64,000 bases of DNA. Source: Halomonas halodenitrificans DSM 735 (GTDB lineage Bacteria > Pseudomonadota > Gammaproteobacteria > Pseudomonadales > Halomonadaceae). The notes under the pieces are model-generated. The model worked only from the letters and a program-made list of their open reading frames with translations. It did no database searches and was not told the DNA's origin. Below, piece by piece: positions 8,110 to 17,160 of the stretch. The translations under genes were made by a program, and so were the position numbers. The stretch spans positions 1 through 64,000 of the forward strand of contig NZ_JHVH01000016.1 in assembly GCF_000620045.1 (NCBI RefSeq). The letters are read 5' to 3'. Each line of letters begins with the position of its first letter. The stretch's first letter is position 1.

Positions 8110-9414
8110 CTATTTTTCAGGCCCGCCGGGCCACCAGTCGGGGCGCTCCTCCTCCCAGGTGGCATGCACCAGCTTGCCCAGTACGCGGCCGCGATGCCTC
8201 AACATCTGCCACTCGGCCCCCAGCCGATGGCGTACCAGCTCCCAGCCCCCCTCGTCGGCATGAGTAAAGGGGCCACCCGAGGCGACGGCCCGGCGGTAGA
8301 CCTCCAGGCATCGCTCGGCACAGCTCGCCTCGTCGAAGGCCGCGGCCGTCGCTTCCGCCCCTGCCGCCAGGGGCGCACGCAGCGCCGGGTCGACGAGCTC
8401 GCCAAGCACCGCCGCCATGACGTCGACGTCGTCGCCCTGGAGCAGTCGCCCGTTGTCGCCGTCGTGTACCACCTCGCGAACGCCGGGGGCATCCACCGCC
8501 ACCACGGGTAGCCTTGCGGCCATGGCCTCGGCCACCACCATGCCCTGGGTCTCGCTGTGGGACGCGAAGGCGAACACATCCATGGCGTGGTAGGCGTCGA
8601 TCAGCTCCTGGCCCTGCAGGCGGCCGGTAAAATGCACACGCGACAGTACCCCGGCCTCATCGAAGCGTATGTTCATTGCCGCCCGCGCCTCCCCTTCGCC
8701 GACCACCAGGCAGTGAAGGCGCGCGTCTCGAGCCAGCGCCAGGCCCACGGCCCGGGCCAGGAAGTCGAGGTTCTTCTCATGGGCCAGTCGCCCCAGGTGG
8801 CCGATCACGCAGGCGTCAGCGGGGATCCCCAGCCGCTCACGCCAGGCGCGACCGTCACCCGCCAGGAAGCGTCGGGTATTCACCCCGCTGGGCACCACGC
8901 TGATCACCGGCTCGACGTCGCGCTCGACCAGCAATCGGCGAATGCTCTCGCTGGGTGCGATCACCTCGTCGCATAGCCGGGTATATTCGGTGGACAGCGC
9001 CACCGCGAACCGACGCATGCGCGGCGAGTCGCCGGGCACATAATGGGTGTAATGCTCGTAGAGGGTATGGTGGGTAAACACCAGCGGCAGGCCATATGTC
9101 TCGGCGGTGCGGGCGGCGGTGTCGCCGAGCAGGAAGGGATGATGGGAGTGCACGATATCGGGATCGAAGGCCTCCAGGGCCTCATGGAGCTGCCCCGGAA
9201 TCGGCACCGGCAGCGAAAAGTCGCTGCCGTTGAAGTGCTGCATGGCGACCACCCGCACCACGTCCGTCTCGTCATCGCGCTGGCCGTCGAGGCGTGGCGC
9301 CACCACCAGCACACCATGTCCCCGTTCGCGCAGGCGCGCGGCCAGGCGCTGCACCGACTCGCTGACCCCACCCACGATGGGCAGATAGGTGTTGGTAAAC
9401 ATCAGTATGTTCAC
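8110..9414 (-). CDS. Family 4 glycosyltransferase
   Basis: A 434-residue retaining GT-B glycosyltransferase. The N-terminal Rossmann half starts NILMFTNTYLPIVGGVSESVQRLAARLRE. The donor-binding half has GHLGRLAHEKNLDFLARA and the EX7E element in SHSETQGMVVAEAMAARLPV. It starts with GTG behind a GGAG at good spacing; an internal ATG four codons later is the alternative. Such enzymes transfer a sugar from a nucleotide-sugar to lipid, polysaccharide or diacylglycerol; the nearest described types are the alpha-mannosyl/glucosyl transferases of glycolipid synthesis. A C-terminal stretch of about 60 residues after the catalytic fold is Trp-rich. No other envelope genes are adjacent. Confidence 0.88.
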   Translation of the reverse strand: MNILMFTNTYLPIVGGVSESVQRLAARLRERGHGVLVVAPRLDGQRDDETDVVRVVAMQHFNGSDFSLPVPIPGQLHEALEAFDPDIVHSHHPFLLGDTAARTAETYGLPLVFTHHTLYEHYTHYVPGDSPRMRRFAVALSTEYTRLCDEVIAPSESIRRLLVERDVEPVISVVPSGVNTRRFLAGDGRAWRERLGIPADACVIGHLGRLAHEKNLDFLARAVGLALARDARLHCLVVGEGEARAAMNIRFDEAGVLSRVHFTGRLQGQELIDAYHAMDVFAFASHSETQGMVVAEAMAARLPVVAVDAPGVREVVHDGDNGRLLQGDDVDVMAAVLGELVDPALRAPLAAGAEATAAAFDEASCAERCLEVYRRAVASGGPFTHADEGGWELVRHRLGAEWQMLRHRGRVLGKLVHATWEEERPDWWPGGPEK

Positions 9415-9497
9415 AATGAGCGCTCCACGAACCGGAGTGATAGTGTAACTATCTGACCCATGGGTTCACACATCCCCCCTCTTGCAAGGAGTCCTGC

Positions 9498-10574
9498 ATG
9501 ACCCACCGCATCGCGGTCATTCCCGGCGACGGCATCGGCAAGGAGGTGATGCCCGAGGGCGTACGCGCCCTGAAGGCCGCCGCCGAGCGTTTCGACATCG
9601 CGCTCGAGCTCGAGGCCTTCGACTTCGCCAGTTGCGACTACTACGCCGAGCACGGCCAGATGCTGCCCGACGACTGGTTCGAGCGGCTGAAGACGTTCGA
9701 CGCGCTCTTCTACGGTGCCGTGGGCTGGCCCGAAACCGTGCCGGACCATGTGTCGCTGTGGGGCTCGCTGCTGCAGTTCCGCCGCCGCTTCGATCAGTAC
9801 GTGAACCTGCGGCCCTGCCGCCTGCTGCCGGGCATCAAGAGTCCGCTTGCGGGCCGCCAGCCGGGTGACATCGACTTCTATGTGGTACGCGAGAACACCG
9901 AAGGCGAGTACTCCAGCGTCGGCGGCAGGATGTTCGAGGGCACCGAGCGCGAGGTGGTGATCCAGGAAACGGTGATGACCCGCCATGGCACCGATAGAGT
10001 GCTGAAGTTCGCCTATGAGCTGGCCCGATCACGGCCGCGCCAGACGCTCACCTCGGCCACCAAGTCCAACGGCATCGCCATCACCATGCCCTGGTGGGAC
10101 GAGCGCGTGGCCGAGATGAGCAGGCACTACCCCGACGTCACCGTCGACCAGTTCCACATCGATATCCTCACCGCCAACTTCGTGATGCATCCGGACTGGT
10201 TCGACGTGGTGGTAGCCAGCAACCTGTTCGGCGACATCCTCTCGGACCTGGGCCCGGCCTGCACCGGCACCATCGGCGTGGCGCCCTCGGCCAATATCAA
10301 TCCCGAGGGTACCTTCCCCAGCCTGTTCGAACCGGTCCACGGCAGCGCCCCGGATATCGCCGGACGCGGCATCGCCAACCCCATCGGCCAGATCTGGTCC
10401 GCGGCAATGATGCTCGAGCACCTCGGCTACCAGGAGGCCAGCGAGGCCATCGTCGCCGCCTTCGAGGCGGTGCTGGCCGAAGGCGACGAGGCGGTGCTAA
10501 CGCCTGACGTGGGAGGCCACGGGACGACCGAGGGCCTGGGCACCGCCATCGCCGAGCGCATCACCGGCGCTTGA
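9498..10574 (+). CDS. Tartrate dehydrogenase / D-malate dehydrogenase (decarboxylating)
   Basis: A 358-residue member of the isocitrate/isopropylmalate dehydrogenase family. The start MTHRIAVIPGDGIGKEVMPEG, the substrate-binding arginines in LQFRRRFDQYVNLRPCRLLPG, the motif ENTEGEYSSVGGRMFEGTEREV, and the metal-binding ASNLFGDILSDLGP fit TtuC/DmlA-type enzymes (NAD-dependent, divalent metal) better than LeuB. They oxidise tartrate or decarboxylate D-malate to pyruvate. A good ribosome site (AAGGAG) precedes the ATG. The gene appears monocistronic; no tartrate transporter is adjacent. Confidence 0.88.
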   Translation: MTHRIAVIPGDGIGKEVMPEGVRALKAAAERFDIALELEAFDFASCDYYAEHGQMLPDDWFERLKTFDALFYGAVGWPETVPDHVSLWGSLLQFRRRFDQYVNLRPCRLLPGIKSPLAGRQPGDIDFYVVRENTEGEYSSVGGRMFEGTEREVVIQETVMTRHGTDRVLKFAYELARSRPRQTLTSATKSNGIAITMPWWDERVAEMSRHYPDVTVDQFHIDILTANFVMHPDWFDVVVASNLFGDILSDLGPACTGTIGVAPSANINPEGTFPSLFEPVHGSAPDIAGRGIANPIGQIWSAAMMLEHLGYQEASEAIVAAFEAVLAEGDEAVLTPDVGGHGTTEGLGTAIAERITGA

Positions 10575-10672
10575 GACCAGCTGCCCTCTTCAAACGAAGG
10601 GGGCAAGACCAGCGAATGTTCTGCAAGAATCGCGGACAGGATGCTTGGCGGATGGTTTCGGGTGGCCCCTCA

Positions 10673-12058
10673 ATGCAGAAAATACGGCTTTTCGCAGCAG
10701 GTATCGCGCTTATCAGCGCCACCGTCTGGGCCGACATTGACGGCCATGGCCCCGACGCCTGGCGCGTGACCGGCGTTGCCGGCGATGACGTGCTCAATGC
10801 GCGCATGGGGCCGGGAACCGACTACGACGTTATTGCCACATTCGGCCCCGAGGAACGCGGCCTGCAGCAGGTCACCTGTGTACCGCTGGTGACGCAGAGC
10901 GCCTGGTTCAACATGACGGCAGACCAGCGCCAGGCACTGCCGCAGCGCTGGTGCCTGATGCGTAGCCAGGATGCCAGCCATGCCGGCTGGGTTGCCCAGC
11001 GCTATCTCGAAGAAGATTCGGCGGCAACCGATACGCCACCGTCGGCGCTGGAAGAGCCCGCGCCCGCGAATTCAGCAACCTGCTCCCGGACTTACACTGC
11101 CGCTCTCGGCTCAATCCGTGCTCAAAAGGCTCCCATGGACGTGGCACACCGGAACGCGGAGCAGTTCCTGGAGGGCGACGGCTTTACGCCCATTGACCAA
11201 CAGCCTGACTCCCCATCTGCTCCCGGAGACGACTTTTTCTCTGCAGCGCGCTTTCCCGATATCGGCGAATCGGTACTCATGCCCGACGTCCGCCTCGCCG
11301 CCGTGACTCGCGCCATGCTGGAGTTTGACGCGGCAGAAGGGAGCATTCCACATCCACGCTACCGGATTACCTATCATGTTCATCGCACACCACCCGGCGA
11401 GGAGTGCGATGTCATCGAGTCTGCCTATATAGAAATCACCCGCTTCAACCTGGGGCCACAGCGTTACAGGGAGGCGATTCAGTCCGTCGACGAAAAGCAC
11501 TGGCCGCCCAGGGAGCTGTTCGGTACACAGCCACATGTCAGCCGGCGCCTGGTCTCCATTCCCGCAAGGTATCGAGGCTACGCGACCTGGAAAGAGAGTC
11601 GACGCCTCCTGAGCGATGAGCAGGCCCGTGCCGCCGACTGTCTCGGTCGGTCCTGCCTGTCTCTTGAAGAGTCCGCCGGCCCGACGCCGGACAGGAATAC
11701 TGCACCGGCAGAAGCGTGGCAGCCGCACCCGCCCGGAGACCGGGAGCCGGCCAATTACCGTGAGCCGGACTATTCCTGGGACCCCGGCCCGGCGCGCGTT
11801 GCCGACCTGATGTACCTCGAGGCGACGGGGTCGTACCACAACCTGGACCCCAGTGAGGACTCATCGCTTGAGCGCCCCGAAATCACCATGGTGATTTCTC
11901 GCGATGTACTGGGGCAGGACAGCAGCACAACCGGCCTGCTGCGTCGGCGTGGCCTGATGGACCATGTGATAGCCGAGGAATGGTTGCGCCTGCGGGCCAT
12001 GCCGGACTCCGGCGCTGACTGGGAGAGGCGGAACGTGCACTGGCGACCACCCAACTGA
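10673..12058 (+). CDS. Secreted protein of unknown function with an N-terminal SH3-like region
   Basis: A 461-residue protein that I cannot assign. It begins with a signal peptide (MQKIRLFAAGIALISATVWA). The next segment, WRVTGVAGDDVLNARMGPGTDYDVIATFGPEERGLQ, looks like a bacterial SH3 repeat of the kind that binds peptidoglycan, and ends with WCLMRSQDASHAGWVAQRYL. After a Pro/Ala-rich linker (about 115-135) the remaining part has no familiar motif; it contains several Cys (for example ECDVIES and DCLGRSC) that could form disulfides and a second Pro-rich linker near 355-385. Codon use looks like its neighbours. Other upstream starts exist, but only this one gives a signal peptide. A periplasmic or cell-wall location is likely. 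Confidence 0.7.
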   Translation: MQKIRLFAAGIALISATVWADIDGHGPDAWRVTGVAGDDVLNARMGPGTDYDVIATFGPEERGLQQVTCVPLVTQSAWFNMTADQRQALPQRWCLMRSQDASHAGWVAQRYLEEDSAATDTPPSALEEPAPANSATCSRTYTAALGSIRAQKAPMDVAHRNAEQFLEGDGFTPIDQQPDSPSAPGDDFFSAARFPDIGESVLMPDVRLAAVTRAMLEFDAAEGSIPHPRYRITYHVHRTPPGEECDVIESAYIEITRFNLGPQRYREAIQSVDEKHWPPRELFGTQPHVSRRLVSIPARYRGYATWKESRRLLSDEQARAADCLGRSCLSLEESAGPTPDRNTAPAEAWQPHPPGDREPANYREPDYSWDPGPARVADLMYLEATGSYHNLDPSEDSSLERPEITMVISRDVLGQDSSTTGLLRRRGLMDHVIAEEWLRLRAMPDSGADWERRNVHWRPPN

Positions 12059-12107
12059 TGCAAGAGGTGTCGCTGCAGATTACGAATATGGCTTGCTCTG
12101 GGCGGCC

Positions 12108-12968
12108 TCATCTCAGCCGCCAGCACCCGGCCAGGATACGCACCTTGTCCGCGGCCAGGTTGTCGCGCAGGTTGCGCCCCATGGTCGGGAAGCGCTCGCC
12201 GAAGATCATTTCCGGCCCGGGCAGTGCCGGCCCGGGGGGCGGCTCGTCCGCCTCCCGGCGGCTGTGTTTCTGCCGCCAGGCCAGGGCTTGGCGGGTGACA
12301 TCCTCCCATGCCACAAGCTCGAATCCCGCTTCGTCCAGACGCCTCTCCAGGTCCGCCCGGGTCTGCAGATGGCTCTCCGCCGGCGTGCCGGCCCAGGGCA
12401 CCGGCAGCGCCAGGGGCTCAGGATTGTCACCGGCTACCACCTCATGGAGTAACACCCGCCCGTCGGGCACCAGCAGCCGGCGCCACTCCCCCAGTACCTG
12501 TGCCACGTCGGGCATGTTCATCAGCGCATGCTGGCACCACACCGTCTCGAAGGAAGCATCGGGCAGCGGCGTGCGGGCGGCATCCGCACACAGGAAACGC
12601 GACTTCTCGCCGAACCCGGTGGCATCGCTCAGCCAGGCGGCCACCTCGACAAAGGACGCGGTAATATCCACGCCGAACGCCTGACAACCGAACTCATCGG
12701 CCAGCAGGCGGCTGGCCCCTCCGGTGCCGCAGCCCACATCCAGCACCCGCACCCCCGGTCGTAACGCGCCGAATGTCGCCAGGGTGCGGCTGGCCGCGCG
12801 CCCTCCCAGGTGCAGCTGGTCGATGCCGGCGACTTCATCCAGGGTGAGCCGGTCCGGATCACGGCCGGCCGCTCGATAGGCATCACAAAGGCGTAACGTC
12901 AGGCTTCCCTCTCCACGGTCGGCAAGGGCATCATAGTGGGCATTGAGTCGACGGCTGCGTTCCTTCAT
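12108..12968 (-). CDS. SAM-dependent methyltransferase (Methyltransf_11 type)
   Basis: A 286-residue class I methyltransferase. The SAM-binding motif I is VRVLDVGCGTGGASRLLADEFG (near 92-113), with the acidic residue of motif II in FGVDIT and motif III-like DGRVLLHEVV. The segment LDEVAGIDQLHLGGRAASRTLA just before motif I is shared with methyltransferases that act on small amines or quinones. Halophiles make betaine by methylating glycine with enzymes of this general shape, but nothing here proves that substrate. A GGAG ribosome site supports the start. It is divergent from the lipocalin gene. Confidence 0.82.
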   Translation of the reverse strand: MKERSRRLNAHYDALADRGEGSLTLRLCDAYRAAGRDPDRLTLDEVAGIDQLHLGGRAASRTLATFGALRPGVRVLDVGCGTGGASRLLADEFGCQAFGVDITASFVEVAAWLSDATGFGEKSRFLCADAARTPLPDASFETVWCQHALMNMPDVAQVLGEWRRLLVPDGRVLLHEVVAGDNPEPLALPVPWAGTPAESHLQTRADLERRLDEAGFELVAWEDVTRQALAWRQKHSRREADEPPPGPALPGPEMIFGERFPTMGRNLRDNLAADKVRILAGCWRLR

Positions 12969-13088
12969 GACGCTTCTCCTGGCAATCGGTGGCCTGGCAA
13001 TCGGCAGTGGGCCAGTCTAGATTGCCGCCGAGCCCCCGCCCATGCGGCGAAGGTCACAGCCGCCGTCACTATCACCAAAGGAGTCTCC

Positions 13089-13640
13089 ATGCCCCACCCT
13101 GGCTTGCCGATCATTCTCGGTGCTGTCCTGCTGCTGGCCGGTTGTACCGGCCTGCCCAAGGGCACCGAGCCGGTCACCGACTTCGAGCTCGACCGCTACC
13201 TGGGCAAATGGCACGAAATTGCTCGCCTCGACCACTCCTTCGAGCGAGGCATGGAGTGCGTCACCGCCGACTACTCACTGCGCGATGACGGCGGTGTCCG
13301 CGTGCTCAATCGTGGCGTCAAGCTCGACGATGACGAGGTCGAAGAGGCCGAGGGCCGCGCCTACTTCATCGGTGACGAGGACGTGGGCCGCCTCAAGGTC
13401 AGCTTCTTCGGCCCCTTCTATGGTGGCTACAACGTGATCGCCCTCGATGATGACTACCGCTGGTCACTGGTCGCCGGGCCCGACCGGGACTATCTCTGGA
13501 TCCTGGCTCGCACCCCCCACCTGGATGAAGCCGTTCGCCGAGATCTGGTCGCCCAGGCGCGGGGGCTGGACTTCCCGGTGGACGAGCTGATCTGGGTCGA
13601 CCAGGGCCAGGCCTGCGATGCCTGGCGACAGGAGGGATAG
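13089..13640 (+). CDS. blc: Outer-membrane lipoprotein of the lipocalin family (Blc-like)
   Basis: A 183-residue lipoprotein. The signal peptide ends in the lipobox LLAGC, giving an N-terminal lipidated cysteine. The lipocalin signature follows: VTDFELDRYLGKWHEIARLDHSFERG with the conserved G-x-W, and the second motif near YLWILARTPHLDE. Bacterial lipocalins of this type sit on the inner leaflet of the outer membrane, bind lysophospholipids or fatty acids and are made under envelope or starvation stress. AAAGGAG precedes the ATG. The downstream astE-like gene begins four bases after the stop, so the two are probably one transcript. Confidence 0.9.
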   Translation: MPHPGLPIILGAVLLLAGCTGLPKGTEPVTDFELDRYLGKWHEIARLDHSFERGMECVTADYSLRDDGGVRVLNRGVKLDDDEVEEAEGRAYFIGDEDVGRLKVSFFGPFYGGYNVIALDDDYRWSLVAGPDRDYLWILARTPHLDEAVRRDLVAQARGLDFPVDELIWVDQGQACDAWRQEG

Positions 13641-13644
13641 CAAC

Positions 13645-14631
13645 ATGCTCGAGACATGGCTGACACACAGCATCGACGGGGTCGAGTTCCCGGCACAGGG
13701 CCCACTGCCCGGGGGCCGGTTTCGCCGCCGGGGTGATGGCCTGCTGGAACTGCTGCCCGACCAGCCCGGCCCCGCCGCCCACGCCTGCGTGATCTCGGTC
13801 GGGATTCATGGCAACGAGACGGCGCCCATGGAGCTTCTGGATGCGCTGTTGAAGCAGTTGGCGGCGGGGAGGCTGAGACTCGGTGCGCCCCTGCTGGTGA
13901 TCCTGGGCAGCCCGCCGGCCACCCGCCAGGGCACTCGCTTTATCAACACCAATCTCAACCGGCTCTTTCGCCGTGGCATGGACGATCCCGGCATGGAGCC
14001 GGAGCGTGCCCGTGAGCTGATGGCGGCGGTCGATGCCTTCTTTATCCGTCACCCCGACCTGCCCCGCCTGCATTATGATCTGCATACCGCCATCCGGAAG
14101 AGTCGCTTCCCACGCTTCGTGGTCAGCCCCTGGAGCGAAACCACAGCCGTTGAGACCAACCAGTGGCGGTGGCTGGCCGGGGCGGCCATTCAGGCGGTGC
14201 TGCACCAGCACTGTCACAGCTGGACCTTCTCCCACTACAGCAAGCACTATCATGATGCCCAGGCCTTTACCCTGGAACTGGGTCGTGCCCTGCCCTTCGG
14301 CCACAATGACCTGGCGCCCCTGGCCCCCATGGAGCGACTGCTGCAGGCCCTGCTGGAGGGTCGTGAGCCCGTCGCGGAGCCCCCCGATCGAATGGTGTTC
14401 TTTCGCGTCGAGCAGGAGCTGCTACGCCATGGCGAGGACTTCCGGCTGACCTTCGCCGATGACACCCCCAACTTCAGCGAATTTGCACCGGGCACCCTGC
14501 TCGCCGAGGATGGCCAGCAGGGTGAAACCCGCGTCGGCGACGCGCCTCTATCGGTGATCTTTCCCAATGCCGCGGTGGAGATCGGTGCTCGCGCCGCCCT
14601 GCTCGCCAGGCCGTCACCCCCACCCGAATGA
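13645..14631 (+). CDS. astE: Succinylglutamate desuccinylase
   Basis: A 328-residue zinc hydrolase that performs the last step of the arginine succinyltransferase (AST) pathway, N-succinylglutamate to glutamate plus succinate. Zinc ligands are seen in GIHGNETAP (His and Glu) and DLHTAIRKSRFPRF (His), and the AstE pattern TRFINTNLNRLFRRG is clear. AGGAGG lies seven bases before the start. The other ast genes are not in the window; the neighbouring basic-amino-acid ABC transporter, on the same strand 166 bases further, makes sense as the uptake side of arginine catabolism. Confidence 0.92.
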   Translation: MLETWLTHSIDGVEFPAQGPLPGGRFRRRGDGLLELLPDQPGPAAHACVISVGIHGNETAPMELLDALLKQLAAGRLRLGAPLLVILGSPPATRQGTRFINTNLNRLFRRGMDDPGMEPERARELMAAVDAFFIRHPDLPRLHYDLHTAIRKSRFPRFVVSPWSETTAVETNQWRWLAGAAIQAVLHQHCHSWTFSHYSKHYHDAQAFTLELGRALPFGHNDLAPLAPMERLLQALLEGREPVAEPPDRMVFFRVEQELLRHGEDFRLTFADDTPNFSEFAPGTLLAEDGQQGETRVGDAPLSVIFPNAAVEIGARAALLARPSPPPE

Positions 14632-14797
14632 TGTGGCTCCCTTCGCCGGGTCACCGGATGGCCGGAAAGCCTTATAACAACGACAAACTGGAGGTAGAAT
14701 CTTGCCCCTTTGCCAACACACCACCGCCCCGTGCCAAGGTCGGCAGAGTATGTCCTGCCGATACACCGTGCGACACGCCTGACCCGGAGCCCGACCC

Positions 14798-15568
14798 ATG
14801 GCCGAAACCCCGATTCCACTGGAAGTGCGCGACATCACCAAGCGCTTCGGCGATACCGACGTCCTCAAGGGGCTGTCGCTCGAGGCCCGCAAGGGCGACG
14901 TCATCACCCTGATAGGGGCCTCCGGCTCCGGCAAGAGCACCTTCCTGCGCTGCATGAACCTGCTCGAGCAGCCCGACGCGGGCGAACTGTTCGTCCACGG
15001 CGAGGCGATTCGCTTCAAGGAGACCAAGCACGGCCGTGAGCCGGCCGACTGGCAGCAGGTCGTGCGCATGCGCGCTCGCCTTTCCATGGTCTTCCAGAAC
15101 TTCAATCTCTGGGCCCACATGACCCTGCTGGAGAACATCATCGAGGCACCGGTGCACGTACTCGGCAAGCCCAGAAAAGAGGCCATCGAGCATGCCCACT
15201 CGCTGCTCGAGCGAGTCGGCCTGACCGAGCGCGCCAACGCCTACCCGGCCCAGATGTCCGGCGGCCAGCAGCAGCGCGGTGCCATCGCCCGGGCGCTGGC
15301 CATGGACCCCGACGTCATGCTGTTCGACGAGCCCACCTCGGCCCTGGACCCCGAACTGGTGGGGGATGTGCTCAGGGTCATGCGCGGCCTCGCCGATGAG
15401 GGCCGCACCATGATCCTGGTGACCCACGAAATGGCCTTCGCCCGGGACGTTTCCAGCGAAGTGATCTATCTGCATCAGGGAGTGATCGAGGAATCCGGCC
15501 CACCCAAGGCCGTGTTCGACAATCCGCGCTCGGAGCGCCTGAAGCAGTTCCTGACTCCCAAGCACTGA
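14798..15568 (+). CDS. Basic amino acid (Arg/Orn/His) ABC transporter, ATP-binding protein
   Basis: A 256-residue ATPase of the HisP/AotP/GlnQ type. Walker A is GASGSGKST (near 45-53), the signature is [14 protein letters not shown], Walker B is [14 protein letters not shown], and the switch histidine is in [12 protein letters not shown]. The insertion with [25 protein letters not shown] is typical of the histidine/arginine subgroup. It couples ATP hydrolysis at the inner membrane to uptake by the two permeases that follow, 22 bases downstream and then overlapping. Substrate class is inferred from sequence type and from the adjacent astE. Confidence 0.93.
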   Translation: MAETPIPLEVRDITKRFGDTDVLKGLSLEARKGDVITLIGASGSGKSTFLRCMNLLEQPDAGELFVHGEAIRFKETKHGREPADWQQVVRMRARLSMVFQNFNLWAHMTLLENIIEAPVHVLGKPRKEAIEHAHSLLERVGLTERANAYPAQMSGGQQQRGAIARALAMDPDVMLFDEPTSALDPELVGDVLRVMRGLADEGRTMILVTHEMAFARDVSSEVIYLHQGVIEESGPPKAVFDNPRSERLKQFLTPKH

Positions 15569-15590
15569 GCCGGCCCACGAGGTAAGCCCC

Positions 15591-16295
15591 ATGATCAACC
15601 TTCACGGCTATGGCCCCCGACTGCTTGAGGGTGCGCTGATCACCGTCGAACTGGCGGTGTTGTCGCTGGCCCTGGCCATCGTTCTGGGCCTGATTACCGC
15701 CAGCGCCAAGATGTCGCGCAGTCGTACCGCCCATGCCATCGGTACCCTCTACACCACCATCATCCGCGGCGTGCCCGACCTGGTGCTGATGATGCTGCTG
15801 TTCTTCGGCGGCCAGATCGGCATCAACGCCATCACCGATCAGTTCTATGCGCATTTCGGCTGGGACATCTTCATCAACGTCAACGAGTTTGTGGCGGGAG
15901 TGGCCACCATCGGCCTGATCTTCGGCGCCTACATGGGCGAGACCTTCCGTGGCGCCTTCCTGGCGGTGGAAAACGGACAGATCGAGGCCGGCCGCGCCTA
16001 CGGCATGGGCCCCTGGCTGGTGTTCCGGCGCATCCGCTTTCCGCAGATGATGCGCCACGCCATTCCCGGGCTCTCCAACAACTGGATGGTCCTGCTCAAG
16101 ACCACCGCCCTGGTCTCGGTGATCGGGCTCTCCGACATGGTGCGCGTCGCCGCCGAGGCCTCCAAGGCGACCCGCGAGCCCTTCACCTTCATGCTTATCG
16201 TCGCGGCGGTCTACCTGCTGATCGCCAGCGTCTCCGAGTGGGCCTTCGCCCGCCTGCAGAAGCGCTATGACGTCGGCTTCGAGGAGGTCAAGTGA
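15591..16295 (+). CDS. Basic amino acid ABC transporter permease (HisQ/AotQ type)
   Basis: A 234-residue inner-membrane permease with about five transmembrane helices. The EAA coupling loop is seen as ENGQIEAGRAYGMGPWLVFRRIRFPQMMRHAIPGLSN, which docks on the ATPase. The start of the protein (NLHGYGPRLLEGALITVELAVLSLALAIVLGL) fits HisQ/AotQ. It forms a heterodimer with the next permease, whose ATG overlaps this gene's stop codon by one base (TGATG), a sign of translational coupling. Confidence 0.93.
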   Translation: MINLHGYGPRLLEGALITVELAVLSLALAIVLGLITASAKMSRSRTAHAIGTLYTTIIRGVPDLVLMMLLFFGGQIGINAITDQFYAHFGWDIFINVNEFVAGVATIGLIFGAYMGETFRGAFLAVENGQIEAGRAYGMGPWLVFRRIRFPQMMRHAIPGLSNNWMVLLKTTALVSVIGLSDMVRVAAEASKATREPFTFMLIVAAVYLLIASVSEWAFARLQKRYDVGFEEVK

Positions 16296-17026
16296 TGGAA
16301 GCACTGACAAGTCAGCTCGAGGCCCTGCTGGCCGACAACAGCATCTTCACCCTGCAGACCCTCGGCTACTACGGCGAGGGCCTGGTCACCACCGTACAGC
16401 TGGTGTTCCTGTCGCTGGTCATCGGTCTGGTAATGGCCATTCCACTGGCCATCGGCCGGGGCTCACGGCATCGCTGGATCAACCTGCCGATCTTTCTCTA
16501 CTGCTATGTCTTTCGCGGCACGCCGCTGCTGGTGCAGCTCTACCTGATCTACTACGGAGTCGTGTTCATCGAGGGCATCCAGGATACCTGGCTATGGGCC
16601 ATCCTCGAGAAGCCCTTCGTGCCGGCACTGATCGCCTTCACCCTCAATACCGCGGCCTACACCACCGAAATCTTCCGCGGCGCCATCAAGGCCACGCCCC
16701 GGGGGGAAATCGAGGCGGCGCGTGCCTACGGCATGTCCCATCGCCTCATGCTGCGCCGGATCGTGCTCCCCAGCGCCTTTCGCCGCGCCCTGCCCGCCTA
16801 CGGCAACGAGGTAATCTTCATGCTCCATGCCAGTGCCATCGCCAGCGTGGTCACCATCATGGATCTCACCGGGGCGGCGCGCTTCGTCTACGCACGCTTC
16901 TACGCCCCCTTCGACGCCTTCCTGTTCGTGGCGGCCATCTATCTCTGCCTGACCTTCACCGTCCTGTTTCTTTTCCGCTACCTGGAGCGTCGGCTGCTGG
17001 CCCACCTCAAGCCGGCGGGAGGCTGA
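16295..17026 (+). CDS. Basic amino acid ABC transporter permease (HisM/AotM type)
   Basis: The second permease, 243 residues. Helices flank the EAA loop TPRGEIEAARAYGMSHRLMLRRIVLPSAFRRALPAYGNE. A motif shared with HisM/AotM is FRGTPLLVQLYLIYYG. The ATG overlaps the stop of the first permease; an in-frame GTG one codon earlier is possible, but GAGGAGG lies at better spacing for the ATG. Together with the two neighbouring genes it makes the membrane complex; the binding protein is encoded after a short gap with a hairpin. Confidence 0.93.
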   Translation: MEALTSQLEALLADNSIFTLQTLGYYGEGLVTTVQLVFLSLVIGLVMAIPLAIGRGSRHRWINLPIFLYCYVFRGTPLLVQLYLIYYGVVFIEGIQDTWLWAILEKPFVPALIAFTLNTAAYTTEIFRGAIKATPRGEIEAARAYGMSHRLMLRRIVLPSAFRRALPAYGNEVIFMLHASAIASVVTIMDLTGAARFVYARFYAPFDAFLFVAAIYLCLTFTVLFLFRYLERRLLAHLKPAGG

Positions 17027-17046
17027 AGCAGCGTCAAACAACCGTT

Positions 17047-17078
17047 GGGAACCCGCGTTTAACGGCGCGCCGGTTCCC
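17047..17078 (+). terminator. Intercistronic hairpin between permease and binding-protein genes
   Basis: An inverted repeat, GGGAACC...GGTTCCC, with a further CGCG/CGCG inner pairing, lies 20 bases after the permease stop. It is followed by CCTTCC, not a T-run. Hairpins at this place usually act as partial terminators or mRNA-stability elements that let the binding protein be made in excess. Seen as sequence; function is inference. Confidence 0.45.
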
Positions 17079-17160
17079 CCTTCCGACCCACCCGGTGATC
17101 CGTTATGGTTGGTCTGTCATCACCCACAAGGTGACTCTACCAACAACACGGGGAAGACCC

